Source of the DNA: UBA4416 sp943362175
Lineage (GTDB): Bacteria > Bacteroidota > Bacteroidia > B-17B0 > Aurantibacillaceae
Assembly: GCA_943362175.1 (NCBI GenBank)
Contig: CALRIU020000004.1
Span: 62,001 to 126,000, forward strand
Direction of reading: 5' to 3'
Length of the DNA stretch: 64,000 nt
A program made the position numbers and the translations under genes. The notes beneath the pieces are model-generated. The model was not told the DNA's origin, ran no database searches, and saw only the letters and a program-made list of their open reading frames with translations. Of this stretch, positions 1 through 8,252 are shown one piece after another (the stretch's first letter is position 1; the number at the start of each line of letters is the position of its first letter).

Positions 1-738
1 GCAGGTCGTGAAATTCGACAGGGCAGGGCCGTAGTCTACCGAGGCTACAGAGTTGGAGATATGCGTGGCCTGAAAGGTATTTCCAGAACCGTTAGTAACG
101 GTCTGCGGACTGATGATGACGGAGGAAGCACTCAGAACATTGTAATTGCTTCCAAAAATGGTTTTCAGGTTGATTCCGTAATCCGGGAAGCCGTAAAAGT
201 CCTGTAGCTCACCATTGGCCAGGAACCAGTACAGCTGGTAGAGCTGTGCGTTGATGGCGAAATCATTCTGTAGATCATTGGTGAGGGGCAATTCGCTGAG
301 CGCGACAAAGATCAGTTTATAATCCGCGAGGTTATTGCCATACACATGCTGCTGCTGTTGCAGTACAGAGAAAGCTTTGGCATAAGCCAGGATATTCTTC
401 TCCGGGTTGCTTTTGATATCCGGCACAGAATAACCCGACAGTTGGGAAACAGCTACCAGGTTATTCCTGAAATAGCCTTTGCCGTCTTCTGTGAGCCCCA
501 TCACGCCATAAGCGGTGGGATAGCCAATACAGCTAGGCTCTACGCCTGCCATGTTCAGATCTGCAAAACGGCTCTGCGACCAGGCTACCGATTCCAGGAT
601 ACCTTTGGGTATAGAGGGATTTAAGCTGTAGGCTTTCCGGAAAACAGAAGCATAAGGGTTATTGACCAGTTGCTCGTTGCCATTGGCAAACGTCGCTAAC
701 ACAAAGAAAAAGGGGAGAAACAATAGAATTTTTCTCAT
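1..738 (-). CDS. Secreted cell-wall hydrolase-like protein (partial, 3' end outside window)
   Basis: An ATG at 738 opens a frame that stays open to base 1, giving 246 codons; the C-terminus lies beyond the left edge. It begins with a signal peptide (MRKILLFLPFFFVLATFANG). Next comes a segment resembling lysozyme/SLT-like folds: IPKGILESVAWSQSRF, where the Glu is a candidate catalytic residue, followed by YGVMGLTEDGKGYF. The visible part ends near SVDYGPALSNFTTC, which resembles the linker before an N-acetylmuramoyl-L-alanine amidase domain in Bacteroidota proteins. Role in peptidoglycan cleavage in the envelope or outside the cell is inferred, and the amidase half cannot be seen here. The 279-bp gap before the next gene holds a long inverted repeat. 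Confidence 0.6.
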   Translation of the reverse strand, partial: MRKILLFLPFFFVLATFANGNEQLVNNPYASVFRKAYSLNPSIPKGILESVAWSQSRFADLNMAGVEPSCIGYPTAYGVMGLTEDGKGYFRNNLVAVSQLSGYSVPDIKSNPEKNILAYAKAFSVLQQQQHVYGNNLADYKLIFVALSELPLTNDLQNDFAINAQLYQLYWFLANGELQDFYGFPDYGINLKTIFGSNYNVLSASSVIISPQTVTNGSGNTFQATHISNSVASVDYGPALSNFTTC

Positions 739-835
739 AGACTATAAAGAGTTTAGTATTCTAAAATAGAGAAAATCCGGTTACTTAAAAGTTAAATTTT
801 CGGCTAAACAGGTTTAGAGGTGCGATAAAAATAGT

Positions 836-1010
836 AACCGCAGAGAAACAGGGCAGGCGCAGAGGGCGCAAAGAGAGAACACGGATAGCCCGGATCAGGC
901 GGATTAAAACAGATTAAGAGAAAAGAAATATAAACTAAGCGAAAAAAGCTCTGCGTTCTCCGCGCTTTTTTCTTGCGTCCTTTGCGGTTAAATGTTCCTT
1001 CTCTGCGGTT
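836..1010. repeat. Long imperfect inverted repeat, dispersed-repeat type
   Basis: The 12-mer AACCGCAGAGAA at 836-847 is exactly inverted at 999-1010 (TTCTCTGCGGTT). Inside it are further imperfect complementary tracts rich in TGCG/CGCA (about 854-875 against 949-965) and a central GGATCAGGCGGATTAA-like stretch. It fills most of the gap between the hydrolase and the ABC transporter and ends 8 bp from the transporter stop. The style matches non-coding dispersed repeats common in Bacteroidota; no reading frame is convincing. Confidence 0.55.
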
Positions 1011-1017
1011 TAGCGCT

Positions 1018-2796
1018 TTAAGAAATCTCCAGCATCTTTCTGTACACCCCGTCCACCTTATCTTTCAGCTCGGAGGCTTTGCCCTGCTCTTTGATGGTTC
1101 CTTTGTCCATCACGATAATACTGTCGGCATGATGGATGGTGGAGAGGCGGTGAGCGATAATGATTGAGGTCCTGTTTTTCGATAATTCCAGGGAGGCTTT
1201 CTGGATCAGTTTTTCCGTTTCCAGGTCGATGGAAGAAGTCGCCTCATCAAGTACAAATACCGGTGGGTTGTAGACATAGGCGCGTACAAAAGCCACAAGC
1301 TGGCGTTGCCCTGCCGATAGCGTGGCGCCGCGCTCTTTCACCTGGTAGTGGTAGCCGCCGGGCAGCTCACTGAAAAACCCGTCAATGCCAATCTCTTTAG
1401 CAGCGCGGATTACATCGGCTTCGGTGATTTCCGGGTTGTGCAGCGTGATGTTATTTAATATGCTGTCGTTGAAGAGGAACACATCCTGCAAGACCACGCC
1501 GACCGATCTTCTCAGCTCCGCCAGCTTATAATCCCGGATGTTGACATCATCAATCAGGATCTCCCCTTTGTTGATCTCATAAAAGCGGCTCAACAGATTG
1601 ATGATGCTCGATTTCCCCGCGCCGGTAGCGCCGATGATGGCTACCGTTCTTCCTTGCTCGATCACGAAGGAGATACCCTTCAGCACATAATTCTCTTCTT
1701 TGTAGGCAAACCACACCCCTTTGAATTCTATTTTCCCTTCGATCTGCAGGGCCGGTATGCTCCCCTGGTCGTATATGATCTCTTCGGTATCCAGTACCTT
1801 AAATACCCTTTCGGAAGCTACAATGCCCATTTGCAGCGTATTCAGCCGGTCTGCGAGCATCCGGATAGGGCGGAACACCATGTTGATCATCATGATGAAA
1901 AAGGTAATGTCGCCCAGGCCCAGGTTATAGGTATTGGATTTTAAGCCGGCAAACCAGACGAAGAGCGCAATGGAAATAGCGGAAAGAATCTCCACCACCG
2001 GGAAGAATACCGAATAATACCAGATGGAGCGGATATTGGCCATCTTATGCTTTTCGTTGATCTGTTTGAACTTATCGTACTCCGCCTCTTCGCGGTTGAA
2101 GATCTGGATGATGCGCATGCCGGTGATATGCTCGTTGGTAAAGGCATTGAGCGAGGCTACGGCATTGCGCACTTCGGTAAATGTTTTTTTGACACCGTTC
2201 TTGAAAATGTTGGTGGCGATGAGCAGCATGGGAATCGTGCTGAGTGTGACCAGGGCAATGGCCCAGTTTTTCAGGAGCATGGCGCTTACAAAAATCACGA
2301 TGGTGAGAATGTCGCCGGCAATCACAATGAAACCCTGGGAGAAGACATCGCTCAGGCTTTCGATATCCGATACCGAACGGGTCACCAGCGTGCCCACCGG
2401 AGTATTATCAAAGTAGGTGTTCTTCAGTTTCAGGATGTGCTTGTACACCTGGAGCCTGAGGTCTTTCACAATGTTTTGTCCCAGAAGATTGGTAATGTAA
2501 ATATTGGTAAACTGCAATACTGCTTCCAGCAAAAGGATCCCGATCAGGAAAAGCCCCATCGTATTTAAAAAATGCATGCGCTCGGCCGGTGCCCTGTAGC
2601 CTTCCACGCCGGGATTTTCGATTCCTACCGCATTCAGGGCCTGGTTGATGAGCAGCGGCCTCACAATGGAGAGGGCGGATAAAACAAGCGTAAGAGCTAC
2701 CGCCAGTCCGAATAAGGCTTTATAAGGCTTGCTGTAGGAAAGGATCCGTTTCAGCAGGTTGAGGTTGAGTTTGGATTTCGGGGCGGATTCAGACAT
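1018..2796 (-). CDS. ABC transporter, fused permease/ATPase (MsbA/ABCB-type exporter)
   Basis: A 592-residue half-transporter, the usual length for MsbA/LmrA-like exporters that work as homodimers in the inner membrane. The N-terminal half carries about six membrane helices (first near residues 28-48). The C-terminal nucleotide-binding domain shows Walker A GATGAGKS (around residue 388), the Q-loop VVLQDVFLF, the ABC signature LSAGQRQ, Walker B VFVLDEATSS and the H-switch IIAHRLST. Start ATG 2796 overlaps the truA stop by 8 bp, so the two are probably co-transcribed and translationally coupled. Substrate cannot be read from sequence; lipid A/lipid or drug export are the family options. Confidence 0.93.
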   Translation of the reverse strand: MSESAPKSKLNLNLLKRILSYSKPYKALFGLAVALTLVLSALSIVRPLLINQALNAVGIENPGVEGYRAPAERMHFLNTMGLFLIGILLLEAVLQFTNIYITNLLGQNIVKDLRLQVYKHILKLKNTYFDNTPVGTLVTRSVSDIESLSDVFSQGFIVIAGDILTIVIFVSAMLLKNWAIALVTLSTIPMLLIATNIFKNGVKKTFTEVRNAVASLNAFTNEHITGMRIIQIFNREEAEYDKFKQINEKHKMANIRSIWYYSVFFPVVEILSAISIALFVWFAGLKSNTYNLGLGDITFFIMMINMVFRPIRMLADRLNTLQMGIVASERVFKVLDTEEIIYDQGSIPALQIEGKIEFKGVWFAYKEENYVLKGISFVIEQGRTVAIIGATGAGKSSIINLLSRFYEINKGEILIDDVNIRDYKLAELRRSVGVVLQDVFLFNDSILNNITLHNPEITEADVIRAAKEIGIDGFFSELPGGYHYQVKERGATLSAGQRQLVAFVRAYVYNPPVFVLDEATSSIDLETEKLIQKASLELSKNRTSIIIAHRLSTIHHADSIIVMDKGTIKEQGKASELKDKVDGVYRKMLEIS

Positions 2797-3553
2797 TAAA
2801 AATAGTTTCCGGGTAGTGGATATGAGTTAAATAAAGGGCATGCCCTGGTGCCGACATGCCGGCTTCCGAACGGTTTTTGCTTTCGCAGATCGCTTTGAAT
2901 TGTTCGAGGCCAAGCTTACCCTTGCCGATCTCCAGCAGGGTGCCTACAATGGCGCGAACCATATTGCGGAGAAAGCGGTTGGCGGTGATTTTGAAAACAT
3001 ATTCGTTCTCGTTCAGCTGTTCCCAGCACGCTTCGGTAACGGTGCAGTTGTTGGTAAAGGTTTGGGTATTCACTTTGCTGAAGCTTGTGAAATCTGTCAC
3101 CGTGAGCAAATGCGCAGCGGCCTGGTTCATGAGCTCAATGTCCAGTTCGCCGAATACATACAGGGAGGTGTTAAACAGGAAAGGATCTTTTTGCCGGTGA
3201 ATGTAATAGCCGTAGCTCCGCCATTCGGCATCGAAGCGGGCACTGGCTTCCGGCTTTACGGTGTAAATCCGTTTGATTGCAATTTCGTAAGGCAGTACCT
3301 TATTGAGCTTGTAGACACAATTGGACGACGGAAGGTGCAGGTCGCTTTTTGCAGAATCGAAATGCGCGTAGTAATCTCTGGCATGCACACCGGTGTCGGT
3401 GCGGCCGCAGCCTGTAATGCCGATGGCTTCTCCCAGGATCATCGAGAGCTTCTCCCGAAGCACCTGCTGCACGGTGTGTGGCGTATTATCCTGCTCCTGC
3501 CAACCGTTGTAGTTGGCGCCGTTGTAGGCAAGCTGGATAAAATAGCGAGGCAT
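2789..3553 (-). CDS. truA: tRNA pseudouridine synthase A
   Basis: Converts uridines 38-40 of tRNA anticodon stems to pseudouridine in the cytoplasm. The catalytic motif GRTDTGVHA is present, with the nucleophilic Asp at residue 53 from this start, and the late motif RFLRNMVRAIVGTLLEIG is typical of TruA. I chose ATG 3553 (254 aa, MPRYFIQLAYNG) over the longer ATG at 3571 for two reasons: family alignment begins at PRYF, and the upstream ATG overlaps a promoter -7 box. The gene end overlaps the ABC transporter start by 8 bp. Confidence 0.93.
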   Translation of the reverse strand: MPRYFIQLAYNGANYNGWQEQDNTPHTVQQVLREKLSMILGEAIGITGCGRTDTGVHARDYYAHFDSAKSDLHLPSSNCVYKLNKVLPYEIAIKRIYTVKPEASARFDAEWRSYGYYIHRQKDPFLFNTSLYVFGELDIELMNQAAAHLLTVTDFTSFSKVNTQTFTNNCTVTEACWEQLNENEYVFKITANRFLRNMVRAIVGTLLEIGKGKLGLEQFKAICESKNRSEAGMSAPGHALYLTHIHYPETIFNV

Positions 3554-3558
3554 GGGCG

Positions 3559-3566
3559 CAAAGATA
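3559..3566 (-). promoter_or_regulatory. Promoter -7 element of truA (near-leaderless)
   Basis: TATCTTTG (minus strand) fits the Bacteroidota -7 consensus TAnnTTTG exactly. No TTG is seen 19 nt upstream, so the -33 part is weak. Only five bases separate the box from ATG 3553, placing the expected transcription start at or within a few bases of the start codon. Confidence 0.5.
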
Positions 3567-3630
3567 CACATTTGCAGCCATACATCTCAGGCATCAGCAG
3601 ACTCAATCTGAATGATTCACGTTACACCCC

Positions 3631-4269
3631 TCAAAGCCTCACGGTAAGGCCAGCTCTCCATTGGTAGGAAATGCCGTCGAAATTCCAACCCGGCAGCATA
3701 TTGTTCAGGGCAGGGTATTGGTTGTAAAAAAAAGGCAGGTTCACGCCGCCGCTTTGGTTCAGTGAGAGCCGATCGGTCAGCTTCACAGAAAAGCCCGCGC
3801 CGATGGTATTTTCGAGCGCAATAAAAGGCCCCTGGTATACCTGGTTGTATGTGTAGCCATACCGGGAGTCATTGTTGGCCCTGATATGCTTTGTGGGCAT
3901 ACGGGCGTATTGCAGATTGTAAAGCAGGTAAGGCGATACATAAGGATTGATGTCCCTCAGGTGGTATTCGTAGCCGAGGGTAAAGCCGACATGATCCGGA
4001 AACTTCCGGGCGTAGAAATGTTTGTAGTAAACGTCGTTGTTACTCAGGCCTTCGGTTATACCGACATGATGGTTCAGGTGGTATTTAATGCCAATTACCA
4101 GCGTGTGGTTCCCGAAGTTGCGGTTATACTCGGCAGCAATATTCTGCCCGATAGGCGTGTTGTAATAGGAAATATCTATTTCATTGGAAGATTTCTTTTT
4201 TTGTTCCTGGGCTTTCATAGAGACGCAGATGCAGAATAAGAGAATGATCAGGGCAAACGTTTTTTTCAT
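3631..4269 (-). CDS. Secreted/outer-membrane beta-barrel-like protein, unknown function
   Basis: 212 aa with a clear signal peptide (MKKTFALIILLFCICVSMKAQ). The mature part consists of alternating aromatic/polar stretches such as TLVIGIKYHLNHHVG and GFTLGYEYHLRDINPYVSPY, and it ends in WRAGLTVRL, a terminal beta-strand pattern seen in outer-membrane barrels. Small outer-membrane barrel is therefore my inference; I do not recognise the family. It lies in a run of minus-strand envelope genes and shares an upstream 35-bp element with the next gene upstream. Confidence 0.75.
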   Translation of the reverse strand: MKKTFALIILLFCICVSMKAQEQKKKSSNEIDISYYNTPIGQNIAAEYNRNFGNHTLVIGIKYHLNHHVGITEGLSNNDVYYKHFYARKFPDHVGFTLGYEYHLRDINPYVSPYLLYNLQYARMPTKHIRANNDSRYGYTYNQVYQGPFIALENTIGAGFSVKLTDRLSLNQSGGVNLPFFYNQYPALNNMLPGWNFDGISYQWRAGLTVRL

Positions 4270-4292
4270 GTTTTGTTTGTTAGAGTGATCAG

Positions 4293-4327
4293 GGATTGGT
4301 TTACAACGCCTGAAAAAGTAAAATAGT
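4293..4327 (-). promoter_or_regulatory. Shared upstream element, copy 1
   Basis: A 35-bp segment located 24 bp before the start at 4269 matches 29 of 35 bases with 4867-4901, which sits 17 bp before the next gene's start. The minus-strand core is ACTATTTTAC-TTTTC--GCGTTGTAAA. Same orientation and near-identical spacing to each start suggest a common promoter or operator. Confidence 0.5.
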
Positions 4328-4342
4328 ATAAGTGGCCATATA

Positions 4343-4849
4343 TTAAGGATAAGTCATATACAGCTCCGGAACCCCATAACGTTTTAGTTCCGCCTCATGA
4401 ACAGAATCCTGCCATAGCTCATACCTGCTCAGGCCCCGCACATAGATGCGGTTTCCATATGCCTGGATTTCCTTCGGCGGGTAGGTGTGACATAGAGCAA
4501 TGGTTTCCAGGTAATACGCATAGGGTATATCATCCGGAAATGTAATGTCGACGCCATGCAGGCTGTCGTTAGTTCTTCTTCCCATGAGGCCCAGGTCTTG
4601 TTCCAGTGTACTCATGAGGCTATCATTATGCAAAGGATTATCCGTAAAGTGATACCTGCTGCGAATGAGTTGCGCGGGAGGTGGCGGTCCGCAGCCACGT
4701 GGCTCATTAAATGAGAAGCAATAGCCTTTCATGAGGGAACGCTGCTTTTCGCCTGCAATCCGGAAGGTAAATACAATGCTCAACAGGATAAAAGCCAGGC
4801 TGATAATAGCATACACGCACACCCTCATTTGTAAGCTCCGGTTTTTCAT
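4343..4849 (-). CDS. Small membrane-anchored protein, unknown function
   Basis: 168 aa. One N-terminal hydrophobic segment (about residues 10-29, VCVYAIISLAFILLSIVFTF) would act as an uncleaved anchor, leaving a soluble domain outside the cytoplasm. The soluble part contains a Pro/Cys-rich patch (PRGCGPPPPAQ) and charged, Tyr-rich helices, with no catalytic motif I recognise. It sits between two genes of the envelope run, 73 bp before the barrel-like gene, and shares that gene's upstream element. Confidence 0.65.
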   Translation of the reverse strand: MKNRSLQMRVCVYAIISLAFILLSIVFTFRIAGEKQRSLMKGYCFSFNEPRGCGPPPPAQLIRSRYHFTDNPLHNDSLMSTLEQDLGLMGRRTNDSLHGVDITFPDDIPYAYYLETIALCHTYPPKEIQAYGNRIYVRGLSRYELWQDSVHEAELKRYGVPELYMTYP

Positions 4850-4866
4850 AAGTTTGAGAAGGAGGG

Positions 4867-4901
4867 GAATCGCTTTACAACGCAGGAAAACGTAAAATAG
4901 T
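4867..4901 (-). promoter_or_regulatory. Shared upstream element, copy 2
   Basis: Second copy of the 35-bp element (see 4293-4327), 17 bp before the start at 4849. Conserved between the copies are TTTACAACGC and GTAAAATAGT on the plus strand. It lies in the 63-bp gap after the DUF1761 gene. Confidence 0.5.
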
Positions 4902-4912
4902 GTGTGCTTTAC

Positions 4913-5410
4913 TTACGAAAAAGCACAGATTACGCCGCCCATCAGGGCCATGCTGATAATCCAGTAGCCTGCATTGATGGCAATGTATTTAAAGCCTCTG
5001 CGCTCAAACAGAGCATTGGTGCCGAGGATTGGCAGGGCAATCATGATGCCGGCAAAGGTACCGTGGAAGGCGCCATGCTTGAAGGTGCGGTAGCTGTTGC
5101 CATACAACTCCATGAACTGCTTCATCATTTGTGAGGAAGTGGAGTTCGGCTCGGCAAAATCGGGCTGATTGTATAAAATAGCCATTGTATGGATCTGGTG
5201 GATTACCAGCATCTGCATCACAAACGCCAGGATGAGCATAAAAATAAAGGTAATGATGAAAATCTTTGCCATGTGCGCGCTTTTGATCTTCTCGTCGGTC
5301 ATGTCGGTGGCCTTCATCCAGGCATTGCCGAACACTTTAGGATTATACCAGATGGCACCGAGAATCATCGGGATCACGGCTGCAGCAAGAGTGATAAGGA
5401 AGGTATGCAT
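4913..5410 (-). CDS. DUF1761 family membrane protein
   Basis: 165 aa with about four hydrophobic segments (near residues 5-22, 48-72, 108-125 and 140-163). The N-terminal pattern AAAVIPMILGAIWYNPKVFGNAW, with its G-x-IWY-x-P-x-xFG signature, is that of DUF1761 proteins, a small integral membrane family of unknown function. The gap to the upstream lipoprotein gene is only 29 bp, so the two are likely one transcript from the promoter at 6051-6080. Confidence 0.8.
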   Translation of the reverse strand: MHTFLITLAAAVIPMILGAIWYNPKVFGNAWMKATDMTDEKIKSAHMAKIFIITFIFMLILAFVMQMLVIHQIHTMAILYNQPDFAEPNSTSSQMMKQFMELYGNSYRTFKHGAFHGTFAGIMIALPILGTNALFERRGFKYIAINAGYWIISMALMGGVICAFS

Positions 5411-5439
5411 AATGTAAAAATTTAATAAGTGAATTGTTT

Positions 5440-6033
5440 TTAACTGGAAATCAGGTAGGGCCTGCAGGTCTGCCCATTATTCGAGAACTGGACATTATAA
5501 TATATTTTGTTGTGGCCAATAGGGCCAAAGGTAAAGCGGAGATCATGAATTCCGTCCGGAATCTCCAGTGTCAGGGTATTGGGCGTGCCGCAGGTAGGCA
5601 CAGCGTAGCAATTGGAGGTGATGGCTCCCTTATACAGATTGTCTACGTAGACACTGACATTTTTTAAGGTATTGTCCAGGTCGCCGGTGTAAAACACATA
5701 GGAGGTGACGGCTGTCCGGGACTCGATGGTTTTGCTGACTTTGCTGACCTCTTTCCCGTTTTTAGAATAGACGCATAAGGTGATCTCATAGGTTCCAACC
5801 TGGCTCAGATCAAAGGAAAAATTTTCTTCCGATCCCCTGATCTCTTCCTGCCCCGGGCCTTTGACAATCCAGGTGTAATAGTAAGCCCCGGTTGAGGTGC
5901 TGGTGAGGCGAACGGCCTCGCGGTTAGTATACACCTCTTTATCCGTCGAAAAGGAGGCCGCAGGCTTCTTTTGGCAGGATATAGTTGCCAGGAGAAAGAA
6001 AATCGCTGTAAGGGCAAGTAAATGTGTTTTCAA
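5440..6033 (-). CDS. Lipoprotein with PKD-like domain
   Basis: 197 aa. Start is TTG at 6033: an in-frame TAA lies three codons upstream and there is no ATG before the signal sequence. The N-terminus (LLALTAIFFLLATISC) ends in a lipobox-like Cys at residue 20, so it is probably lipid-anchored. Residues 25-105 resemble a PKD/Ig-like domain (AASFSTDKEVYTNREAVRLTS, later FDLSQVGTYEITLCVY). The C-terminal half has two further Cys in an unknown beta-rich domain. Surface binding or scaffold role is inferred only. Confidence 0.75.
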   Translation of the reverse strand: MKTHLLALTAIFFLLATISCQKKPAASFSTDKEVYTNREAVRLTSTSTGAYYYTWIVKGPGQEEIRGSEENFSFDLSQVGTYEITLCVYSKNGKEVSKVSKTIESRTAVTSYVFYTGDLDNTLKNVSVYVDNLYKGAITSNCYAVPTCGTPNTLTLEIPDGIHDLRFTFGPIGHNKIYYNVQFSNNGQTCRPYLISS

Positions 6034-6050
6034 GGGGTTTTAATTTAATT

Positions 6051-6080
6051 CAAAGATACTATTTTGTCCCGGATCTCAAA
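6051..6080 (-). promoter_or_regulatory. Promoter for the PKD lipoprotein/DUF1761 genes
   Basis: Minus strand: TTTG (6080-6077), 18-nt spacer, TATCTTTG (6058-6051), a close fit to the Bacteroidota sigma-ABfr consensus. The predicted start near 6047 gives a leader of about 14 nt to the TTG start codon at 6033. Confidence 0.7.
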
Positions 6081-6121
6081 AAGTGAAACATGTGCATTCC
6101 GTGAGGTCATGTATAAAATGA

Positions 6122-7639
6122 TTATTTTGCGGTTTGATCAATCCAGGTTCCGCGAATTCCTGCTTTCGAAATATAGCAGGTATCTTCTGCTTCACAATAG
6201 ATATGCAGTTTTTCCCGATAGAGCATAAATAAAGGATGTTTCATCACCTCCGTTATATTCTCCGGAATGTCGTTCTTATTATAGCTGGCTAGGATTATCC
6301 GGGGCGGATAGTATGCAAAGCAAATGTTGTGAAGCCAGACAATATCCTGACGGTGAAAAGCTCCAAAAACACGGTCCATTGGAGCAACGGGATAATGAGG
6401 AGGGAGTTGTTTCGCAATAGAGGCGGCAACAACTAGCTCAAAATCCTTATCGTTCTGAAAAGCGGGCTCAAAAGATTCTTTTATACTTTTTAGGGTATCG
6501 AAGTGCGTTAGCTCGCAACGGCGAAAAAAATCGACCTGAAAGCTAACGAGTAAGATTCCACAACAGAGGCCGCCAGACAGCAGCAGAAATCGCGAAGGAG
6601 TGGCAAGAAATGCGCGCTTATAGGTAAATGCGACAACAATTACACCGAACCAATAAGCCCAATACATGCTTAACCGTGGTACCCACAGAAGCGAAAACAT
6701 ATTTTTTATTCCTGCCTCACCGTTGCTGGAATAATAGGTGCCAGCGAATAGGTTTGTTATTAAAAGGGGGACAGAGATCAATACAGCGGCCATGGTATAT
6801 TTCCAGCCCGCGTATAGGTATACGATCAGGAGTAGGAATACCGTCAACTGCATGCGCTGCCCGATGAGGTAAGCGAATGAGTTTTTCAGATCGGCGAAGG
6901 ATACCCCCTGTAATTTTCCGAAAACATCTACCGAGCGTATGTTTCCCCAGTTATTCATCCACTTGAGCCACAGCAAACCTGCCATAAACACAAGCAGGCA
7001 AACCAGGCTTAGGCCCAGGATATTCCTGCAAAACTCCTTGAGCGTCACGCTCTTCATATCCAGGCTCTTAAACAGCATGATCGACAGGCAGGACCATAAC
7101 ACAATTGAGGCATCTTCCTTAACCAGAACTATCAATGCTCCCCATAACAGGTACCACTTGTTTTTTTGAAGGTAAGTTACACAGAACAGCAAAGTCAGCG
7201 GAATCAGGAGCGTCTCTACATGAAACCCATAGTGTTCATTATGAAAAACGAAAAAGGATAGGGGACACGTGTAGAGAATAAAAACTAGCAGCTTTGTTTC
7301 AAACAAGGCGGAGTGCTGATCCAGCAGTTTAAACACCATGAAGAAAGATCCTGCAATCAGGCAGAAAAGGGCTACGAATAGCCCGTAAACACCAAACAGC
7401 CATGTAAAGGGGCTTAGGAGCGGATCAATAAAGTAATTGTGGATCTTATAATGAAAACCAAAGCAGTTCTCATAAAACAGCGGCTTCCCAATTAGCCAGT
7501 CGTGGCTTAGCTGGAAGTGGCAGAACAGGTCGGAGCTATAGTCGCAGCGTTGTAAATGGAGGCATTTCAATACGAAAAAAAACAAGAACACCCCAAAGCC
7601 GGCTGCGAGCAGAAGTATAGAGGTTGGTTTTAAATTCAC
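6122..7639 (-). CDS. DUF2079-like multi-pass membrane protein
   Basis: 505 aa with about ten membrane segments, starting at GTG 7639 (the preceding in-frame codons are TAA CCT). Features of DUF2079 proteins are visible: an early acidic/aromatic loop CDYSSDLFCHFQLSHDWL, then FHYKIHNYFIDPLLSPFTWLF, an exposed FHNEHYGFHVET, and LVKEDASIVLW. DUF2079 has a GT-C-like architecture and is often suspected of being a glycosyltransferase, but no activity is established from this sequence. The soluble C-terminal part (about residues 400-505) contains a HYPVAPMDRVFGAFHRQDIV segment. It follows the rplQ terminator. Confidence 0.65.
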   Translation of the reverse strand: MNLKPTSILLLAAGFGVFLFFFVLKCLHLQRCDYSSDLFCHFQLSHDWLIGKPLFYENCFGFHYKIHNYFIDPLLSPFTWLFGVYGLFVALFCLIAGSFFMVFKLLDQHSALFETKLLVFILYTCPLSFFVFHNEHYGFHVETLLIPLTLLFCVTYLQKNKWYLLWGALIVLVKEDASIVLWSCLSIMLFKSLDMKSVTLKEFCRNILGLSLVCLLVFMAGLLWLKWMNNWGNIRSVDVFGKLQGVSFADLKNSFAYLIGQRMQLTVFLLLIVYLYAGWKYTMAAVLISVPLLITNLFAGTYYSSNGEAGIKNMFSLLWVPRLSMYWAYWFGVIVVAFTYKRAFLATPSRFLLLSGGLCCGILLVSFQVDFFRRCELTHFDTLKSIKESFEPAFQNDKDFELVVAASIAKQLPPHYPVAPMDRVFGAFHRQDIVWLHNICFAYYPPRIILASYNKNDIPENITEVMKHPLFMLYREKLHIYCEAEDTCYISKAGIRGTWIDQTAK

Positions 7640-7696
7640 AGGTTATGTTAGTCCCTAGACCCGGGATAGTCTCATTAAAGCTATATAGGAGCGCAT

Positions 7697-7735
7697 AAAA
7701 AAAATCACCAAAACAGTGTTTTGGTGATTTTTTTA
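7697..7735 (-). terminator. Terminator after rplQ (end of ribosomal superoperon)
   Basis: Perfect 14-bp stem: AAAATCACCAAAAC (7701-7714), loop AGT, GTTTTGGTGATTTT (7718-7731), flanked by A and T runs on both sides. It would stop transcripts leaving rplQ on the minus strand and could also work on the plus strand. Confidence 0.9.
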
Positions 7736-7751
7736 AGTGTAATGTGAGAAA

Positions 7752-8237
7752 TTATTCTGCGTCCTCAGCTTTGGTTTCAGTCGCTGTACCTTCTGCTTTT
7801 GCAGTGGTTTTCTTAGCGCGGCTACGACGGGTTGTTTTTGCTTTTTCCGTTTTCGCTTCTTTACCGTTAGCGTAGATTTCGTTGAAATCAACTAATTCGA
7901 TCAGTGCCATTTCAGCAGCATCACCCAAACGGTTTCCGGTTTTGATGATACGGGTGTAACCACCTTTTCTGTCCGCTACTTTTACAGCAACATCTTTAAA
8001 CAGCATGCTTACAACCTCTTTGCTTCTTAAATAAGCAAATACCGTACGGCGGCTGTGGGTTGAATCTTCTTTGGATTTCGTGATGATTGGCTCAACATAA
8101 GTCCTCAGGGCTTTTGCTTTTGCCAAAGTCGTGAAAATACGTTTGTGCTCGATCAAAGAGCAAGCCATGTTGCTCATTAACGCTTTACGGTGAGAGTGTG
8201 TCCTACCTAAGTTATTTATTTTATCTCCGTGTCTCAT
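7752..8237 (-). CDS. rplQ: 50S ribosomal protein L17
   Basis: 161 aa. The first 115 residues are the standard L17 domain (MRHGDKINNLGRTHSHRKAL, a conserved N-terminus). L17 lies near the polypeptide exit tunnel on the 50S subunit. The protein then carries a Lys/Ala/Thr/Glu-rich tail of about 40 residues ending TKAEDAE, a length extension common in Bacteroidota L17. Last gene of the superoperon, 86 bp after rpoA and directly before a strong terminator. Confidence 0.97.
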   Translation of the reverse strand: MRHGDKINNLGRTHSHRKALMSNMACSLIEHKRIFTTLAKAKALRTYVEPIITKSKEDSTHSRRTVFAYLRSKEVVSMLFKDVAVKVADRKGGYTRIIKTGNRLGDAAEMALIELVDFNEIYANGKEAKTEKAKTTRRSRAKKTTAKAEGTATETKAEDAE

Positions 8238-8252
8238 GGTCTTTTAATTTTT

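Noticed and set aside
2840..3667. 275-residue plus-strand frame over truA
   Set aside because: truA is complete and intact on the minus strand with its catalytic motif; the overlapping frame has no recognisable features.
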